Part shown: positions 1-10,033 of the stretch, piece by piece
How the letters are laid out: each line of letters starts with the position of its first letter
How positions within the stretch are numbered: position 1 is the first letter of the stretch
Assembly (NCBI RefSeq): GCF_022026155.1
Contig: NZ_CP085041.1
Location: forward strand, 1,954,306-2,018,305
Source: Dissulfurimicrobium hydrothermale
GTDB taxonomy: Bacteria; Desulfobacterota; Dissulfuribacteria; Dissulfuribacterales; Sh68
Direction: 5' to 3'
DNA length: 64,000 nucleotides
Position numbers and translations under genes: made by a program
The notes under the pieces: model-generated
Told to the model about the DNA's origin: nothing
The model's input: the letters and a program-made list of their open reading frames with translations, nothing else
Databases searched by the model: none

Positions 1-2
1 CA

Positions 3-1196
3 AGAGAGACGACCTGCCCCAGGATGTCGGGCGACAAATGCCCTGCCGAGATCGCCTTTAAGTCAGGACGAATGTTCAATACAGATGTGCTGTTAAAAGA
101 CAGCGAGGGTCGGATCAGATGGTTTTCCGCCCACGCATTTCCGGTCTTAGACGACAATGAAGAGACAAGACAGGTCACGCTTTTTTTAAGGGACATCACC
201 TCTCAAAAGGAAGCTGAAAGACAGGTCACGCTTCTAAACCAAGAATTGAAGCAGACTCTTGCAGATCTGACGGAAAAAAATTCAAGGCTTAATGCGGCGT
301 TGAATAGCCTCAAAGAGACCCAGGCCCATCTTTTACAGTCAGAAAAGATGTCGTCCATCGGTCAACTTGCCGCAGGGGTGGCCCACGAGATAAACAACCC
401 TGTCGGCTTTGTAAGCAGCAACCTCCACACCCTTCTTTCATACAGCAAAGATTTGGTCGAAATCATAAGGCTCTACCTGTCGCTAGATGAGAAGATCTCA
501 AAGGCTCAAGGGGTGCCTGAAGACGCCATTGCACTTATCGCGACCATCAAAAGGCGAAGGGAAGAAATAGACCTTGATTTCCTACTGAAAGATATGAATG
601 ACCTGATACTCCAAAGTATCGAAGGTACAGAAAGGGTAAAGAAGATCGTCGCCGACTTGAAGGACTTCTCCCATGTGGACCAGGCCGAACTCAAGGATGT
701 AGATATAAACCGCTGTCTTGAGAGCACGATAACCATCGTGTGGAACGAGATCAAATACAAGGCCGTCTTGAAAAAGAACTACGGCGAATTGCCGACCATT
801 ATCGGATATCCCCAGCAATTAAACCAAGTATTCATGAACATCCTTGTAAATGCTGCTCAGGCAATAAAAGGCAAGGGAGAGATCACGGTGACCACCAGGG
901 CGGTTGACAAGCCCAGGCGTGGGGTTGAGGTCGAGATCAAAGATACTGGCGAAGGCATACCAGAAGATGTCATGCCAAGGATTTTTGACCCGTTTTTTAC
1001 CACAAAATCCGTTGGCAAAGGCACAGGGCTTGGACTCCATGTCTCATACAAGATCGTCAAGAGGCATAAGGGCGAGATAAGGGTCGAGAGCACACCTGGA
1101 AAAGGCTCAATATTTACAGTCTTTCTTCCCATATTAAATGAAGATGAACTAGGAGACGCCGAAGAAGATGATGCAAGGCCGCATCCTCATAGTTGA
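3..1196 (+). CDS. Sensor histidine kinase (5' end outside window)
   Basis: The frame is open from base 3 with no stop, so the gene begins upstream of the window. Counting from the first visible ATG (24), the protein shows the C-terminal half of a PAS/PAC fold (about residues 10-60, ending LFLRDITSQKEAE), a coiled coil (about 62-108), a HisKA H-box with the phospho-acceptor His121 in GVAHEINNP, and a HATPase_c domain with N-box (NQVFMNILVNAAQA), G1 (DTGEGIP) and G2 (GKGTGLGL). An unusually long helical stretch of some 80 residues separates H-box and ATPase. No membrane segment is visible, so the input is either cytoplasmic or in the missing N-terminus. It overlaps the next regulator by 29 bp and should phosphorylate one or both REC proteins behind it. 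Confidence 0.93.
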   Translation, partial: RETTCPRMSGDKCPAEIAFKSGRMFNTDVLLKDSEGRIRWFSAHAFPVLDDNEETRQVTLFLRDITSQKEAERQVTLLNQELKQTLADLTEKNSRLNAALNSLKETQAHLLQSEKMSSIGQLAAGVAHEINNPVGFVSSNLHTLLSYSKDLVEIIRLYLSLDEKISKAQGVPEDAIALIATIKRRREEIDLDFLLKDMNDLILQSIEGTERVKKIVADLKDFSHVDQAELKDVDINRCLESTITIVWNEIKYKAVLKKNYGELPTIIGYPQQLNQVFMNILVNAAQAIKGKGEITVTTRAVDKPRRGVEVEIKDTGEGIPEDVMPRIFDPFFTTKSVGKGTGLGLHVSYKIVKRHKGEIRVESTPGKGSIFTVFLPILNEDELGDAEEDDARPHPHS

Positions 1197-2028
1197 TGAT
1201 GAACAAAATATCCTCCATGCCATAAAGCGCCTACTGCGCAAGGAAAGTTATGAAATCAGCACGGCGGTGAGTGGGGAAGAGGCACTCGCCTTCTTAAACG
1301 ACCATCAAGTGGATGTGATAATATCTGACCATAGGATGCCCGGGATGAGCGGAATAGAGTTTTTGGAACACGCAAAAGGGCTTTGTCCCCTGTCCGTAAG
1401 GATAATCCTTAGCGGGTATGCAGACCTCAAGACCGTCACCGAGGCCATCAATCGCGGATATATATACAAATTCATATTGAAGCCCTGGGATGACGAGGAA
1501 TTCAAGGCCGCCATACGCGAGGCCATAAACGTCGCCCATCTCCAAAATGAGAATTACAGGCTAACCGAGGAACTGAAGATAAAAAATGAAAGGCTTCAAT
1601 GGCTCAACAACAATCTGGAAGATGAGATCGAAAAGAGGACACAGGAGCTCCAGATGCGAAACATGGTCCTCGAGAGATTTCACTATATCATACACCAGAT
1701 GCCGATAGGCTTTATTGGGTTGGGGGATGATAAGAGGATCGCATTTGCAAACAACTGGGCCTACGTACACATCGGCAGACTGAAGGATCTGTTGGATCAA
1801 GACATCGAGGCGGTTCTTGGTACGGATGCGGCCTCTAGGCTCGATGGCCTTACACATGGGGAAGGTCCTCTATCAATGACCGTCGATATCGACGGGATGA
1901 ACGATCCGATCGAGATGCGTGGCACGGTGGTAAGGTATCCGGATGGGGCTTACGGCTATTTATTGATCTTCATCGACCATCCCATATCCTCTTTGAAAGA
2001 AAAGGGCGCCAGCCATGGAGACACCTGA
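1168..2028 (+). CDS. Response regulator, REC-coiled coil-PAS
   Basis: An N-terminal receiver domain (residues 5-125) carries the acidic pocket D10-D11, the phospho-acceptor D54 in VIISDHRMPG, and the conserved K of FILKPWDDEE. It is followed by a coiled coil (about 130-165) and a PAS-like sensor fold (about 170-275: MPIGFIGLGDDKRIAFANN). There is no DNA-binding or enzymatic output domain, so it probably acts as a relay or modulator of a partner. Two adjacent ATG codons (1168, 1171) can start it; both lie inside the end of the kinase gene. Its 3' end overlaps the HD-GYP regulator by 14 bp, so the three signalling genes are translationally coupled. Confidence 0.88.
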   Translation: MMQGRILIVDDEQNILHAIKRLLRKESYEISTAVSGEEALAFLNDHQVDVIISDHRMPGMSGIEFLEHAKGLCPLSVRIILSGYADLKTVTEAINRGYIYKFILKPWDDEEFKAAIREAINVAHLQNENYRLTEELKIKNERLQWLNNNLEDEIEKRTQELQMRNMVLERFHYIIHQMPIGFIGLGDDKRIAFANNWAYVHIGRLKDLLDQDIEAVLGTDAASRLDGLTHGEGPLSMTVDIDGMNDPIEMRGTVVRYPDGAYGYLLIFIDHPISSLKEKGASHGDT

Positions 2029-3325
2029 ACCAAGCACCCAGACAGGGCAGTCTCAAAAAGATGCCGTCCTCTTTGTAGACGACGAAGAGAATATCTTAAA
2101 GGCCGTACATCGACTTTTGCGCAATGAAAACTACAGACTGCTTTTTACCACCGATCCCGAAAAGGCGATTGAGATCCTGCAGACCGAAGATGTGGCCGTA
2201 ATCGTCTCTGATCAAAAGATGCCCGGGATGACTGGTACGGAACTCCTTGCAAAGGCCAAGACGATCGACCCCGACATCATCCGAATAATCCTTACAGGCT
2301 ATGCCGACATAAAGGCCGCTGTAGAGGCCATAAACAAGGGCGAGGTATTCAGATTCATAAGCAAACCATGGGATGATGAGGAACTGAAGACCATTATCAG
2401 GCAGGCCATCTTCCACCACTTTCTTATTGTTGAAAACAAACGTCTCTTGAGGGTTACACAGGAACAGAATCAAAGACTCGAAGAGCTGAATGCCGATCTC
2501 GAAAAAAGGGTTGATGAGCGTACCAGCCAATTGCTTGAAAAGCATCAGGAATTGGCAAGGCTATACCAGAAACTCCAGAGCAATTTCAAAGACACCGTCC
2601 GTGTCTTTGTCGATCTCATAGAACTGTATGATCCATTCCTGGGCGGTCACTCAAAACGCGTAGGCATGCTTGCAAAGGAATTGGCGGAAAAGATGAACAT
2701 CATGGGGGCGGATCTTGACCTCATAGAGATGGCCGCATCCTTGCATGACATAGGACTGATGGGTGTCCCAAAAGAATTCTGGCATTGGAAACCGTCCGGC
2801 TTCAGCCCGGCCCAGGAGGCGGTTTTCAAGACCCATCCCGAAATAGGCTATAGACTGCTCTACAAGATCGAATTTCTCAGACAGACGGCAGTGATAGTAA
2901 TGTGCCACCACGAGCGTTTTGACGGCATGGGCTTCCCATCTGGTCTTCCTAGCGTCTCAATACCCCTCGGGGCTAGGATAATAAATGTCGTCAGCACATA
3001 TGACAACTATCTGCATCAGCAGGATCTGGACAAGGAAAACGCCTTGAAACGTCTAAGGAAGCTTGCCGGCTCCGCGCTGGATCCTGAAATAGTGAGGGTG
3101 TTCGAAGACATAATAAAATCCATACCTCCAGTCCGCGGTGAGAAACAAATAAACATTGACGATCTCAAGGCTGGCATGCAGTTGAGCAGGGATATAGTTA
3201 CTGCGTCGGGCAGGATGCTCATGGCGAAGGACTCCGTCCTGACAAACACACACATAATAAGGCTAAAGAACATCCATGAAATGGACCCAATAATAGACAA
3301 GATTTATATCTATCATCTTTACTAG
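2015..3325 (+). CDS. RpfG-like response regulator: REC + HD-GYP c-di-GMP phosphodiesterase
   Basis: A REC domain (about 15-135, phospho-acceptor Asp in VIVSDQKMPG) is joined by a coiled coil (145-190) to an HD-GYP domain (about 195-360). The metal-binding signature is visible: the first His in GGHSKRVG, the HD pair in AASLHDIGLMG, a later conserved His in KTHPEIG, and HHERFDGMGFP. The last motif has Phe where the family name-giving GYP has Tyr. About 60 further residues (from KQINIDDLKAGMQLSRDI) follow. In the family this enzyme cleaves cyclic di-GMP when phosphorylated. Its position directly before motA-motB fits control of motility by c-di-GMP, which is inference from context. Confidence 0.92.
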   Translation: METPEPSTQTGQSQKDAVLFVDDEENILKAVHRLLRNENYRLLFTTDPEKAIEILQTEDVAVIVSDQKMPGMTGTELLAKAKTIDPDIIRIILTGYADIKAAVEAINKGEVFRFISKPWDDEELKTIIRQAIFHHFLIVENKRLLRVTQEQNQRLEELNADLEKRVDERTSQLLEKHQELARLYQKLQSNFKDTVRVFVDLIELYDPFLGGHSKRVGMLAKELAEKMNIMGADLDLIEMAASLHDIGLMGVPKEFWHWKPSGFSPAQEAVFKTHPEIGYRLLYKIEFLRQTAVIVMCHHERFDGMGFPSGLPSVSIPLGARIINVVSTYDNYLHQQDLDKENALKRLRKLAGSALDPEIVRVFEDIIKSIPPVRGEKQINIDDLKAGMQLSRDIVTASGRMLMAKDSVLTNTHIIRLKNIHEMDPIIDKIYIYHLY

Positions 3326-3380
3326 ATACGGCTTGGCGGGTTAAATTTAATTTAATTAAAAGGAGAAGTAAAAAGGCCTT

Positions 3381-4238
3381 ATGTTTGTATTGATCGGAAT
3401 ATGTGTTGTCTTGACAGCCGTCATAGGCGGTTATCTCATGGAGCACGGCAATCTGAGCGTCCTTGTCCAGCCGGCGGAGGTCATAATCATATTCGGTGCT
3501 GCACTGGGCTCCTTTTTCATCGCCTCCCCCATGAAAGTAGTCAAGGTCGTAGCAAAAGGCTTCTCCAGTCTCCTGACATACAAGGGGCCGAGCAAGGAAA
3601 AATACCTAGAGCTTTTGGCACTGCTCTATCAATTGTTCGCAAAAAGCAGACAGCATGGGCTCCTTGCAATCGAGTCGGACGTCGAGCATCCAGAGAAAAG
3701 CCCGATCTTCAGCAAATATCCAAACATCCTGGCGAACCATCATGCACTCAATATCATCTGCGATAACTTGAAGGTAGTCATCTCTACAAACCTGCCTGCT
3801 CACGAACTTGAGAGCCTCATGGACCTCGATATAGAAACACACCACAACGAGGCCATGATACCAGCGCGCAGCATAGAAAAGATCGCTGATGCCCTTCCTG
3901 GCCTCGGTATAGTCGCAGCCGTCCTTGGCGTCGTCATCACCATGGGCAAGATCGACAAACCACCGGCTGAGCTTGGGCACAGTATCGGCTCAGCCCTTGT
4001 CGGGACCTTTCTGGGCGTACTCATGTGCTATGGCTTTGTAGGGCCAATGTCCATCAACTTTGAACACCAGGCGCACGATGATGAGGTATATCTTCAGATA
4101 ATCAAATGGGCCTTGGTTTCATATATAGGCGGCGCACTGCCACAAATCGCAGTGGAATTCGCGCGAAGGGCCATCCCTGACTCGGAAAAGCCAACCTTTG
4201 ACGAACTTGAAAAATACGTAAAAAGCAGGGCCAAATGA
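3381..4238 (+). CDS. motA: Flagellar motor stator protein MotA
   Basis: The 285-residue inner-membrane protein has four hydrophobic segments (about 1-22, 31-50, 170-192, 203-224) separated by the large cytoplasmic loop typical of MotA. The conserved prolines are present in ALPGLGIVAAVLG (TM3) and FVGPM (TM4). With MotB it forms the ion-conducting stator that drives flagellar rotation. An AAAAGGAG sequence lies about 20 nt upstream and a weaker AAGG directly before the ATG. The stop overlaps the motB start by 4 bp (ATGA), as expected for a stoichiometric pair. No flagellar sigma-28 promoter was recognised; transcription may come from the signalling genes upstream. Confidence 0.97.
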   Translation: MFVLIGICVVLTAVIGGYLMEHGNLSVLVQPAEVIIIFGAALGSFFIASPMKVVKVVAKGFSSLLTYKGPSKEKYLELLALLYQLFAKSRQHGLLAIESDVEHPEKSPIFSKYPNILANHHALNIICDNLKVVISTNLPAHELESLMDLDIETHHNEAMIPARSIEKIADALPGLGIVAAVLGVVITMGKIDKPPAELGHSIGSALVGTFLGVLMCYGFVGPMSINFEHQAHDDEVYLQIIKWALVSYIGGALPQIAVEFARRAIPDSEKPTFDELEKYVKSRAK

Positions 4239-5053
4239 GCGATCAGCAAGGCAACATCATTATAAAAAAGATAAAAAAGGTATCCGGCGGCGGGCATCAC
4301 GGCGGGAGCTGGAAGGTTGCATATGCGGATTTCGTAACCGCCATGATGGCCTTTTTTCTGCTCCTATGGCTGATCACCATGGTATCCCCTGAAAAACGAC
4401 CTGCCATTGCCGCCTATTTCAAATACTTCAGCATATTCGAGTCAAGCGGCACATCGTTTTTGGAACACGAAAACGCCGTACTGACAGAACCCAGCCAGAG
4501 TGAGGAAAAGGTCGAACCTGAGCTAGAAGGTAACAAGGCCACATTGTCATCAAACGAGGGGAAAGAGACAAGTCCCGAGACATTCCAAAGGCTTCTTAAA
4601 CAGGCGATAGAAAAAAAACTGGGCGACATCAAGGACCAAATCATTGTAGATACATTCAAGGGTGGGGTGCGTATCCAACTGGTTGATAAAGAGGGGAAAC
4701 CCATGTTCGATCTCGGGTCCGCCAAACCTACCCCCCTAGCCCTTCGCATACTGCGTGTGATAGCCGAAAACATAAAATCCACCACAAACCCGATATCAAT
4801 AGAGGGCCATACAGACTCCCTTGCATACAAGACAAGCAACTACAGCAATTGGGAACTCTCGACCGAACGGGCACTTACCACGCGAAAGATAATCGAGCAA
4901 ATGGGAATAGACCCATCCAGGCTTAAGACCATCTCTGGCTATGCAGACACTGAGCCGCTAATACCGGACAATCCCAAAGATCCAAGGAACAGGCGGATAA
5001 GCATACTTCTCTATTTCCCTAAAACGGCCGCAGGTACGGACAAGACCGGCTAG
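4235..5053 (+). CDS. motB: Flagellar motor stator protein MotB
   Basis: The 272-residue protein has a single N-terminal membrane helix (about 28-50) containing the ion-carrying aspartate D32 in AYADFVTAMMAFF, the same position as in the E. coli protein. A linker of about 70 residues, which includes the usual plug region, leads to a C-terminal OmpA-like peptidoglycan-binding domain (about 150-265) with the motif GHTDSLAYKTSNYSNWELS and the terminal NRRISILL. It anchors the MotA4MotB2 stator to the cell wall. It starts inside the motA stop codon and is the last gene of this run. Confidence 0.97.
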   Translation: MSDQQGNIIIKKIKKVSGGGHHGGSWKVAYADFVTAMMAFFLLLWLITMVSPEKRPAIAAYFKYFSIFESSGTSFLEHENAVLTEPSQSEEKVEPELEGNKATLSSNEGKETSPETFQRLLKQAIEKKLGDIKDQIIVDTFKGGVRIQLVDKEGKPMFDLGSAKPTPLALRILRVIAENIKSTTNPISIEGHTDSLAYKTSNYSNWELSTERALTTRKIIEQMGIDPSRLKTISGYADTEPLIPDNPKDPRNRRISILLYFPKTAAGTDKTG

Positions 5054-5367
5054 ACCTTAGCGGCCCGCCCCACCACTATCGGCGTCGAAAATAAAAATTC
5101 TTAAAAAGAGCCCTTGACAAGCATACCTCAAGACGGCTATTTTTCATCATCATCATTATGATTCTGTGAAATCAACGATCCAGCCGCTCAAGCCAGGGCA
5201 AATCTCAGGCTAACAACCTTCTAAAATGCAGGACTTTCCCTTGTGAAGATGCGAAAATCCTGTTGATGAAAGATGGCTCGTTTAAAACATCCTGTTTGAT
5301 TTAAAAATAATGTTCTTAAGACCTGGAGCGGAGATCATCGCCTTGAATCCGAAGAGGTATATCATAC
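5054..5367. other. motB-rho intergenic region, no gene seen
   Basis: These 314 bases hold no convincing ORF, tRNA or strong hairpin. A TTGACA at 5114-5119 is followed at about 17 bases by a poor -10 (CTATTT), so a promoter there is only a weak possibility. A GAAGAGG about 10 nt before the rho ATG is the likely ribosome-binding site. Rho genes are often autoregulated through their leader; nothing in this leader proves that here. Confidence 0.5.
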
Positions 5368-6696
5368 ATGCCTAGAACAAAGAAAGAAAATAGTGAACAA
5401 TCTGTTGCAAAGGAATCATCCACTGCACAAACCAAGGGCAATCAATCCATTAATCTGGCCGACTTCAAGAAAAAAAACATAACCGAGCTCTATCAGATGG
5501 CAAAAGACCTCGGCGTCGAGGTCACCAGTGGGATGCGCAAACAAGAATTGATTTTTGCCATCTTAAAAGCCCAAACAGACAAAAATGGCGGGGTCTACGG
5601 AGAAGGCGTCCTGGAGATACTGCAAGACGGGTTCGGTTTTCTAAGAAGCCCGGACTACAGCTACCTCCCTGGCCCGGACGATATATATGTATCGCCGTCT
5701 CAGATAAGGCGCTTCAACTTGAGCACCGGTGATACGGTCTCAGGGCAGATACGCTCTCCTAAGGAGGGAGAGAGGTATTTCGCCCTCTTGAAGGTCGAGT
5801 CAATAAACTTTGACCCGCCAGAGGCCTCTTTCGGCACGATAAACTTTGACAACCTCACGCCGACCTATCCTGACAAACGGCTGAAGCTCGAGACAGAGCC
5901 TGACAACTATTCCGCCCGCATAATGGACCTCATGACCCCTATAGGCAAGGGACAAAGGGGACTTATCGTGGCCCCACCAAGGACAGGCAAGACTATGCTG
6001 CTTCAAAACATTGCAAACAGCATAGCCAAAAATCACCCCGATGTAATCCTGATAGTCCTACTGATAGACGAAAGGCCGGAGGAGGTTACGGATATGCAGC
6101 GTTTGGTAAAGGCAGAGGTGGTGAGCTCCACATTCGATGAACCTGCCCAGCGCCATATCCAGGTCTCTGAGATGGTCATAGAAAAGGCAAAGCGCCTGGT
6201 GGAACACAAAAAAGACGTGGTCATCCTCCTTGACAGCATTACAAGGCTTGCCCGGGCATACAATACCGTTGTACCGCCAAGCGGCAAGATACTCTCGGGC
6301 GGCGTTGACTCAAACGCCCTTCACAGGCCGAAACGCTTCTTCGGCGCGGCGAGAAACATTATGGAAGGTGGAAGCCTTACCATTATAGCTACCGCCCTTG
6401 TTGATACAGGGAGCCGCATGGACGAGGTGATATTCGAGGAATTCAAGGGCACGGGTAACATGGAGATACACCTTGACAGGAAGCTGGCTGACAAGCGCAC
6501 ATTTCCTGCAATAGACATAAACCGCTCCGGCACGAGAAAAGAAGAACTGCTACTGCCCAAAGATGTATTGACCAGGGTCTGGATACTGCGGAAGCTCCTC
6601 TCTCCGTTGAATCCGGTCGATAGCATGGAGTTCTTGTTGGATAAGATGCAACATACCAAAAATAATGAAGAATTCCTGGCATCAATGAACCGGTGA
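5368..6696 (+). CDS. rho: Transcription termination factor Rho
   Basis: The 442-residue protein has the Rho N-terminal helical domain ([15 protein letters not shown], about 38-75), the RNA-binding cold-shock fold (about 78-150, with GFGFLRS), and the RecA-like ATPase with Walker [11 protein letters not shown] (201-210), a Walker B region [16 protein letters not shown], and the Q-loop/R-loop region. It is a hexameric RNA-dependent ATPase that unwinds RNA and ends transcription. A polar N-terminal tail of about 30 residues makes it slightly longer than the E. coli enzyme. rpmE follows after 84 bp, an arrangement common in proteobacteria. Confidence 0.98.
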   Translation: MPRTKKENSEQSVAKESSTAQTKGNQSINLADFKKKNITELYQMAKDLGVEVTSGMRKQELIFAILKAQTDKNGGVYGEGVLEILQDGFGFLRSPDYSYLPGPDDIYVSPSQIRRFNLSTGDTVSGQIRSPKEGERYFALLKVESINFDPPEASFGTINFDNLTPTYPDKRLKLETEPDNYSARIMDLMTPIGKGQRGLIVAPPRTGKTMLLQNIANSIAKNHPDVILIVLLIDERPEEVTDMQRLVKAEVVSSTFDEPAQRHIQVSEMVIEKAKRLVEHKKDVVILLDSITRLARAYNTVVPPSGKILSGGVDSNALHRPKRFFGAARNIMEGGSLTIIATALVDTGSRMDEVIFEEFKGTGNMEIHLDRKLADKRTFPAIDINRSGTRKEELLLPKDVLTRVWILRKLLSPLNPVDSMEFLLDKMQHTKNNEEFLASMNR

Positions 6697-6780
6697 GACG
6701 TCCAAACCTGTTGACCAACGGCATGATTAGTGATTTCTTTAAATTAAGAACGATAACATAGACTACGGAGGCGAACAAAA

Positions 6781-6990
6781 ATGAAAGATGGCATACATCC
6801 AAAATATCAGACGGTAAAAGTACGCTGCGCGTGCGGCAACGAATTCGAGGTAGGCTCGACCGCCAACGAGATCAGGGTTGAAATTTGCTCGCAGTGCCAT
6901 CCATTTTTTACGGGCAAACAGAAACTGATCGATACCGCTGGCAGGGTTGAAAAATTCCAGCGCAAATATGGCCTCATTGAAAAGAAATAA
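6781..6990 (+). CDS. rpmE: 50S ribosomal protein L31, zinc-binding form
   Basis: The 69-residue protein matches L31: it starts [19 protein letters not shown] and has the [15 protein letters not shown] signature. The CxC and CxxC pairs (C17/C19 and C37/C40 region) identify the C+ zinc-binding paralogue rather than the zinc-free YkgM type. A GGAGGCG sequence lies 8-12 nt before the ATG. The end of the gene overlaps the DUF1385 gene by up to 44 bp. Confidence 0.97.
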   Translation: MKDGIHPKYQTVKVRCACGNEFEVGSTANEIRVEICSQCHPFFTGKQKLIDTAGRVEKFQRKYGLIEKK

Positions 6991-7978
6991 CCGGCGAAGC
7001 GCCCTCAAATCATTGGTGACGGCCTCGCTCTGCGCCCCTATTGCAGTGGGCGGCCAGGCCGTAATCGAGGGCGTGATGATGAGGGGCCCGAAGGCGATGG
7101 CAATAGCGATCCGCCGCGCAGACGGCGGTATATTTGTGAAAGAAGGAAAATGGCGCTCGTTCGGCAGGAAATTAACATTTCTAAAGTGGCCTTTTATAAG
7201 AGGTTCGGTAGTGCTAGCAGAGGCCATGATAAATGGGATACAGGCCCTCAATTTCTCCGCGCAGGAGGCACTGGCCGGCATCGATAACGACGGCAAAAGA
7301 ACAAACGCTGACAACTTATCCAATAAGGCGATCGCCTTGGCCATGTTGTCATCCGTAGCTGTCGGCCTGTGCCTGTTCTTGGTGATCCCGCATCTTGCAA
7401 GCAGCTTCCTGCTCAAGATATTGGGCGCTGGAGGCGGCGTCAGGTCGTTTGCATTCCACGCCCTGGACGGACTCATAAAAATGCTTATATTTATTAATTA
7501 TATCCTGCTTATCGGCAGGATGGCAGATATAAAAAGACTGTTCGGGTATCACGGCGCCGAGCACAAGGCTATCTATACCTATGAGGCCAATAAAGAACTC
7601 TGTATAGCCAATGCAAAGGGCTACAGCACCCTCCACCCGAGGTGCGGCACGGCATTTATCATGGTAGTAGTTTTTGTAAGCATAGGCGTCTTTGCCACGG
7701 TCATTCCGCTGATCTCGTTCAGCGGGACCGGATGGTATGTCACGGGTGAGATTATACTCACAAAAATATCTCTGATGCTCCCGATTGCAGGTATCGCCTA
7801 CGAGATAACACGCCTTGCCGACAAAGATGCAATGAGGCGGTTTGCCGCACCACTTATTTACCCAGGTCTTCTCATACAGACCCTCACCACCTCCAACCCG
7901 ACGGACGATCAGCTTGAAGTGGCGATAGAGGCACTGAAGAGGGCCTTAAAGATGGAAAATGATCAATCCATCGATTGA
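6947..7978 (+). CDS. DUF1385 integral membrane protein
   Basis: The protein belongs to the DUF1385 (YqhQ-like) family: [23 protein letters not shown] near the N-terminus and [18 protein letters not shown] plus [12 protein letters not shown] in the second half. It has several hydrophobic segments (about 125-150, 165-190, 228-255, 262-285), so it sits in the inner membrane. The biochemical role of the family is unknown; the conserved His and Cys residues suggest metal binding, which is conjecture. It sits in the common rpmE-DUF1385-prfA-prmC order. Start is uncertain: ATG 6947 and ATG 6968 are inside rpmE, and GTG 7016 just after it; none has a strong ribosome-binding site. Confidence 0.85.
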   Translation: MKNSSANMASLKRNNRRSALKSLVTASLCAPIAVGGQAVIEGVMMRGPKAMAIAIRRADGGIFVKEGKWRSFGRKLTFLKWPFIRGSVVLAEAMINGIQALNFSAQEALAGIDNDGKRTNADNLSNKAIALAMLSSVAVGLCLFLVIPHLASSFLLKILGAGGGVRSFAFHALDGLIKMLIFINYILLIGRMADIKRLFGYHGAEHKAIYTYEANKELCIANAKGYSTLHPRCGTAFIMVVVFVSIGVFATVIPLISFSGTGWYVTGEIILTKISLMLPIAGIAYEITRLADKDAMRRFAAPLIYPGLLIQTLTTSNPTDDQLEVAIEALKRALKMENDQSID

Positions 7979-8002
7979 ATAATCAATAGGCGGCAAAGAA
8001 TA

Positions 8003-9076
8003 ATGCTATCTAAACTCCAGGAGTTAGAAGAAAAATTCCTTTCCCTTGAGTCGGAGATGAGCGACCCTAAAGTTGCTCAAGACCGTGAAAGATACAGAAA
8101 ACTCGCCAAGGAACACGCCGACATAAGCGAAATAATGCGGGTATACAACGACTACAAGGACCTCCTGAGGCAGATAAGCGACAATAAAGCCCTTGCCGCC
8201 AATGACCCTGATCCCGCGATAAGAGAGATGGCCAAGGTGGAGCTAACCGAGCTCGAAGAAAAGGCCGCAAAGATACTCCATAAAATAACGCTCATGCTCC
8301 TCCCAAAAGATACAAACGATGAGAAGAACATCATCCTTGAAATAAGGGCGGGGACCGGCGGCGACGAGGCGGCACTATTCGCCGCCGATCTCTTTCGCAT
8401 GTACAGCCGTTACGCCGAGAGAAAAAGGTGGAGGGTAGAGATCTTGAGCTCCAACGAAACAGGGATAGGCGGTTTCAAAGAGATCATCGCCCTTATATCC
8501 GGCGACAGGGTCTATAGTAGGCTTAAATACGAAAGTGGGATACATCGCGTCCAGCGTGTGCCTGAAACCGAGTCCCAGGGGCGCATCCATACATCGGCAG
8601 TAACAGTAGCGGTGATGCCTGAAGCCGATGAAGTGGATGTCGATATAGACCCTTCAGAGATAAAAGTGGATGTATACAGGGCCTCCGGCGCAGGAGGGCA
8701 GCACGTAAACAAGACAGAGTCTGCGGTCCGGCTTACTCATATCCCTACAGGGATCGTTGTACAGTGCCAAGATGAACGCTCGCAGCACAAAAACAAGGCA
8801 AAGGCCATGAAAATCCTATATGCCCGCATCCTTGAAATGAAAAAGGCGGCACAACAGGCACAACTGACCGAAGAACGCCGTAACCTGGTAGGCACAGGCG
8901 ATAGGAGCGGGCGCATACGCACATACAACTTTCCACAAGGCAGGGTGACAGACCACAGGATCGGATTAACCCTTTATCGACTCGAAAGCTTTATGGATGG
9001 CGATATAGACGAGATGATCGAGGCCCTTGGCACCCACTATCAAACACAGGCCCTGGCAGGGTCAAGGGAGACATGA
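8003..9076 (+). CDS. prfA: Peptide chain release factor 1
   Basis: The 357-residue protein has the RF1 layout: N-terminal coiled coil, PCRF domain (about 60-180), and the peptidyl-hydrolase loop GAGGQHVNK with the catalytic GGQ at 231-233. The codon-recognition tripeptide reads PET (187-189, in [14 protein letters not shown]) where RF1 normally has PAT; this still fits the PxT of RF1 and not the SPF of RF2. It releases finished peptides at UAA and UAG. prmC, which methylates the GGQ glutamine, starts within the last codons (4-bp overlap). Confidence 0.97.
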   Translation: MLSKLQELEEKFLSLESEMSDPKVAQDRERYRKLAKEHADISEIMRVYNDYKDLLRQISDNKALAANDPDPAIREMAKVELTELEEKAAKILHKITLMLLPKDTNDEKNIILEIRAGTGGDEAALFAADLFRMYSRYAERKRWRVEILSSNETGIGGFKEIIALISGDRVYSRLKYESGIHRVQRVPETESQGRIHTSAVTVAVMPEADEVDVDIDPSEIKVDVYRASGAGGQHVNKTESAVRLTHIPTGIVVQCQDERSQHKNKAKAMKILYARILEMKKAAQQAQLTEERRNLVGTGDRSGRIRTYNFPQGRVTDHRIGLTLYRLESFMDGDIDEMIEALGTHYQTQALAGSRET

Positions 9077-9936
9077 ATGTAGCCGATGCGCTAAAAAAGG
9101 CGACATCTCGACTTTGCCGCATCCCTGACATCGAGCATCCACGGATGGAGGCAGAGGCGCTCCTTGCCTCCATCCTTCAAAAAGATAGATTATGGCTCTA
9201 TCTAAACCATCTGAAGGAGCTTCCACTCGATCTCGTCGAAAGATATGAAGAGGTGACAATGCGGAGGCTCAATGGCGAACCCCTTGCTTATATCACTGGC
9301 AGAAAGGAGTTTTGGTCTCTTTATTTTGAAGTGACCAGAGACACATTGATCCCTCGGCCCGAGACCGAACTGATCATAGAAACCGCCCTTTCTATACTCA
9401 CAAGCGATTCAAACCGCCCGATGCGCATCTTGGACCTCGGCTCAGGGAGTGGCGTCCTGGCCATAAGCCTCCTCTATGAGCTGCCCTGCATCACAGCTAT
9501 TGCGACTGATATCTCATATGGTGCCCTCCTGGTGGCGAGGCGAAATGCCGAAAGGAACGGCGTGGCCTCCAGGATCAGCTTTATTCAGGCCGACTGGCTC
9601 AGTGCATTCAAAGAAAACAGCCCTTATTTTGACATGATCGTTTCAAATCCGCCCTATGTGGCCCTTAACGTAAAGGATGCTCTGCCGAGAGACATAACGG
9701 CATACGAGCCACATACCGCCCTCTTCAGCGGTATGGACGGTCTCAAGGATATATCAAGGCTTATAACGGGCTGTCCCAATGTCTTGAAGACTGGCGGGTG
9801 GCTTCTCTGCGAAATCGGATGGAATCAAGAAGAGGCTGTCATCAGAATGGTCGAGGAATCCAACCGTTACATGAATATAAAGATGCTGCGCGATTACAGC
9901 GGCAATGCAAGGGTCCTCGCGGCCATGAAATCATGA
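9073..9936 (+). CDS. prmC: Release-factor glutamine N5-methyltransferase PrmC
   Basis: The 287-residue protein has an N-terminal helical substrate-recognition domain (1-85) and a class I SAM methyltransferase fold with the SAM loop LDLGSGSG (120-127), an acidic residue in IATDIS and the catalytic NPPY motif at 192-195 (VSNPPYVAL). It methylates the glutamine of the GGQ motif of release factors. It overlaps prfA by 4 bp and ends convergent to the SlyD-like gene. Confidence 0.97.
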   Translation: MNVADALKKATSRLCRIPDIEHPRMEAEALLASILQKDRLWLYLNHLKELPLDLVERYEEVTMRRLNGEPLAYITGRKEFWSLYFEVTRDTLIPRPETELIIETALSILTSDSNRPMRILDLGSGSGVLAISLLYELPCITAIATDISYGALLVARRNAERNGVASRISFIQADWLSAFKENSPYFDMIVSNPPYVALNVKDALPRDITAYEPHTALFSGMDGLKDISRLITGCPNVLKTGGWLLCEIGWNQEEAVIRMVEESNRYMNIKMLRDYSGNARVLAAMKS

Positions 9937-10033
9937 CAGAAATCTCAAGTCCGCCACCCCCCCCCCCTCAAGGCCTTAACCCGTCAAGACGTCGGCGACT
10001 TTTCAAGGGCAGCGGACTTGAAAAAATACGGCG

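Noticed and set aside
9957-9967. Run of 11 C residues as a phase-variable tract
   Set aside because: It lies between two convergent genes beyond both stops, so slippage would not change a protein.
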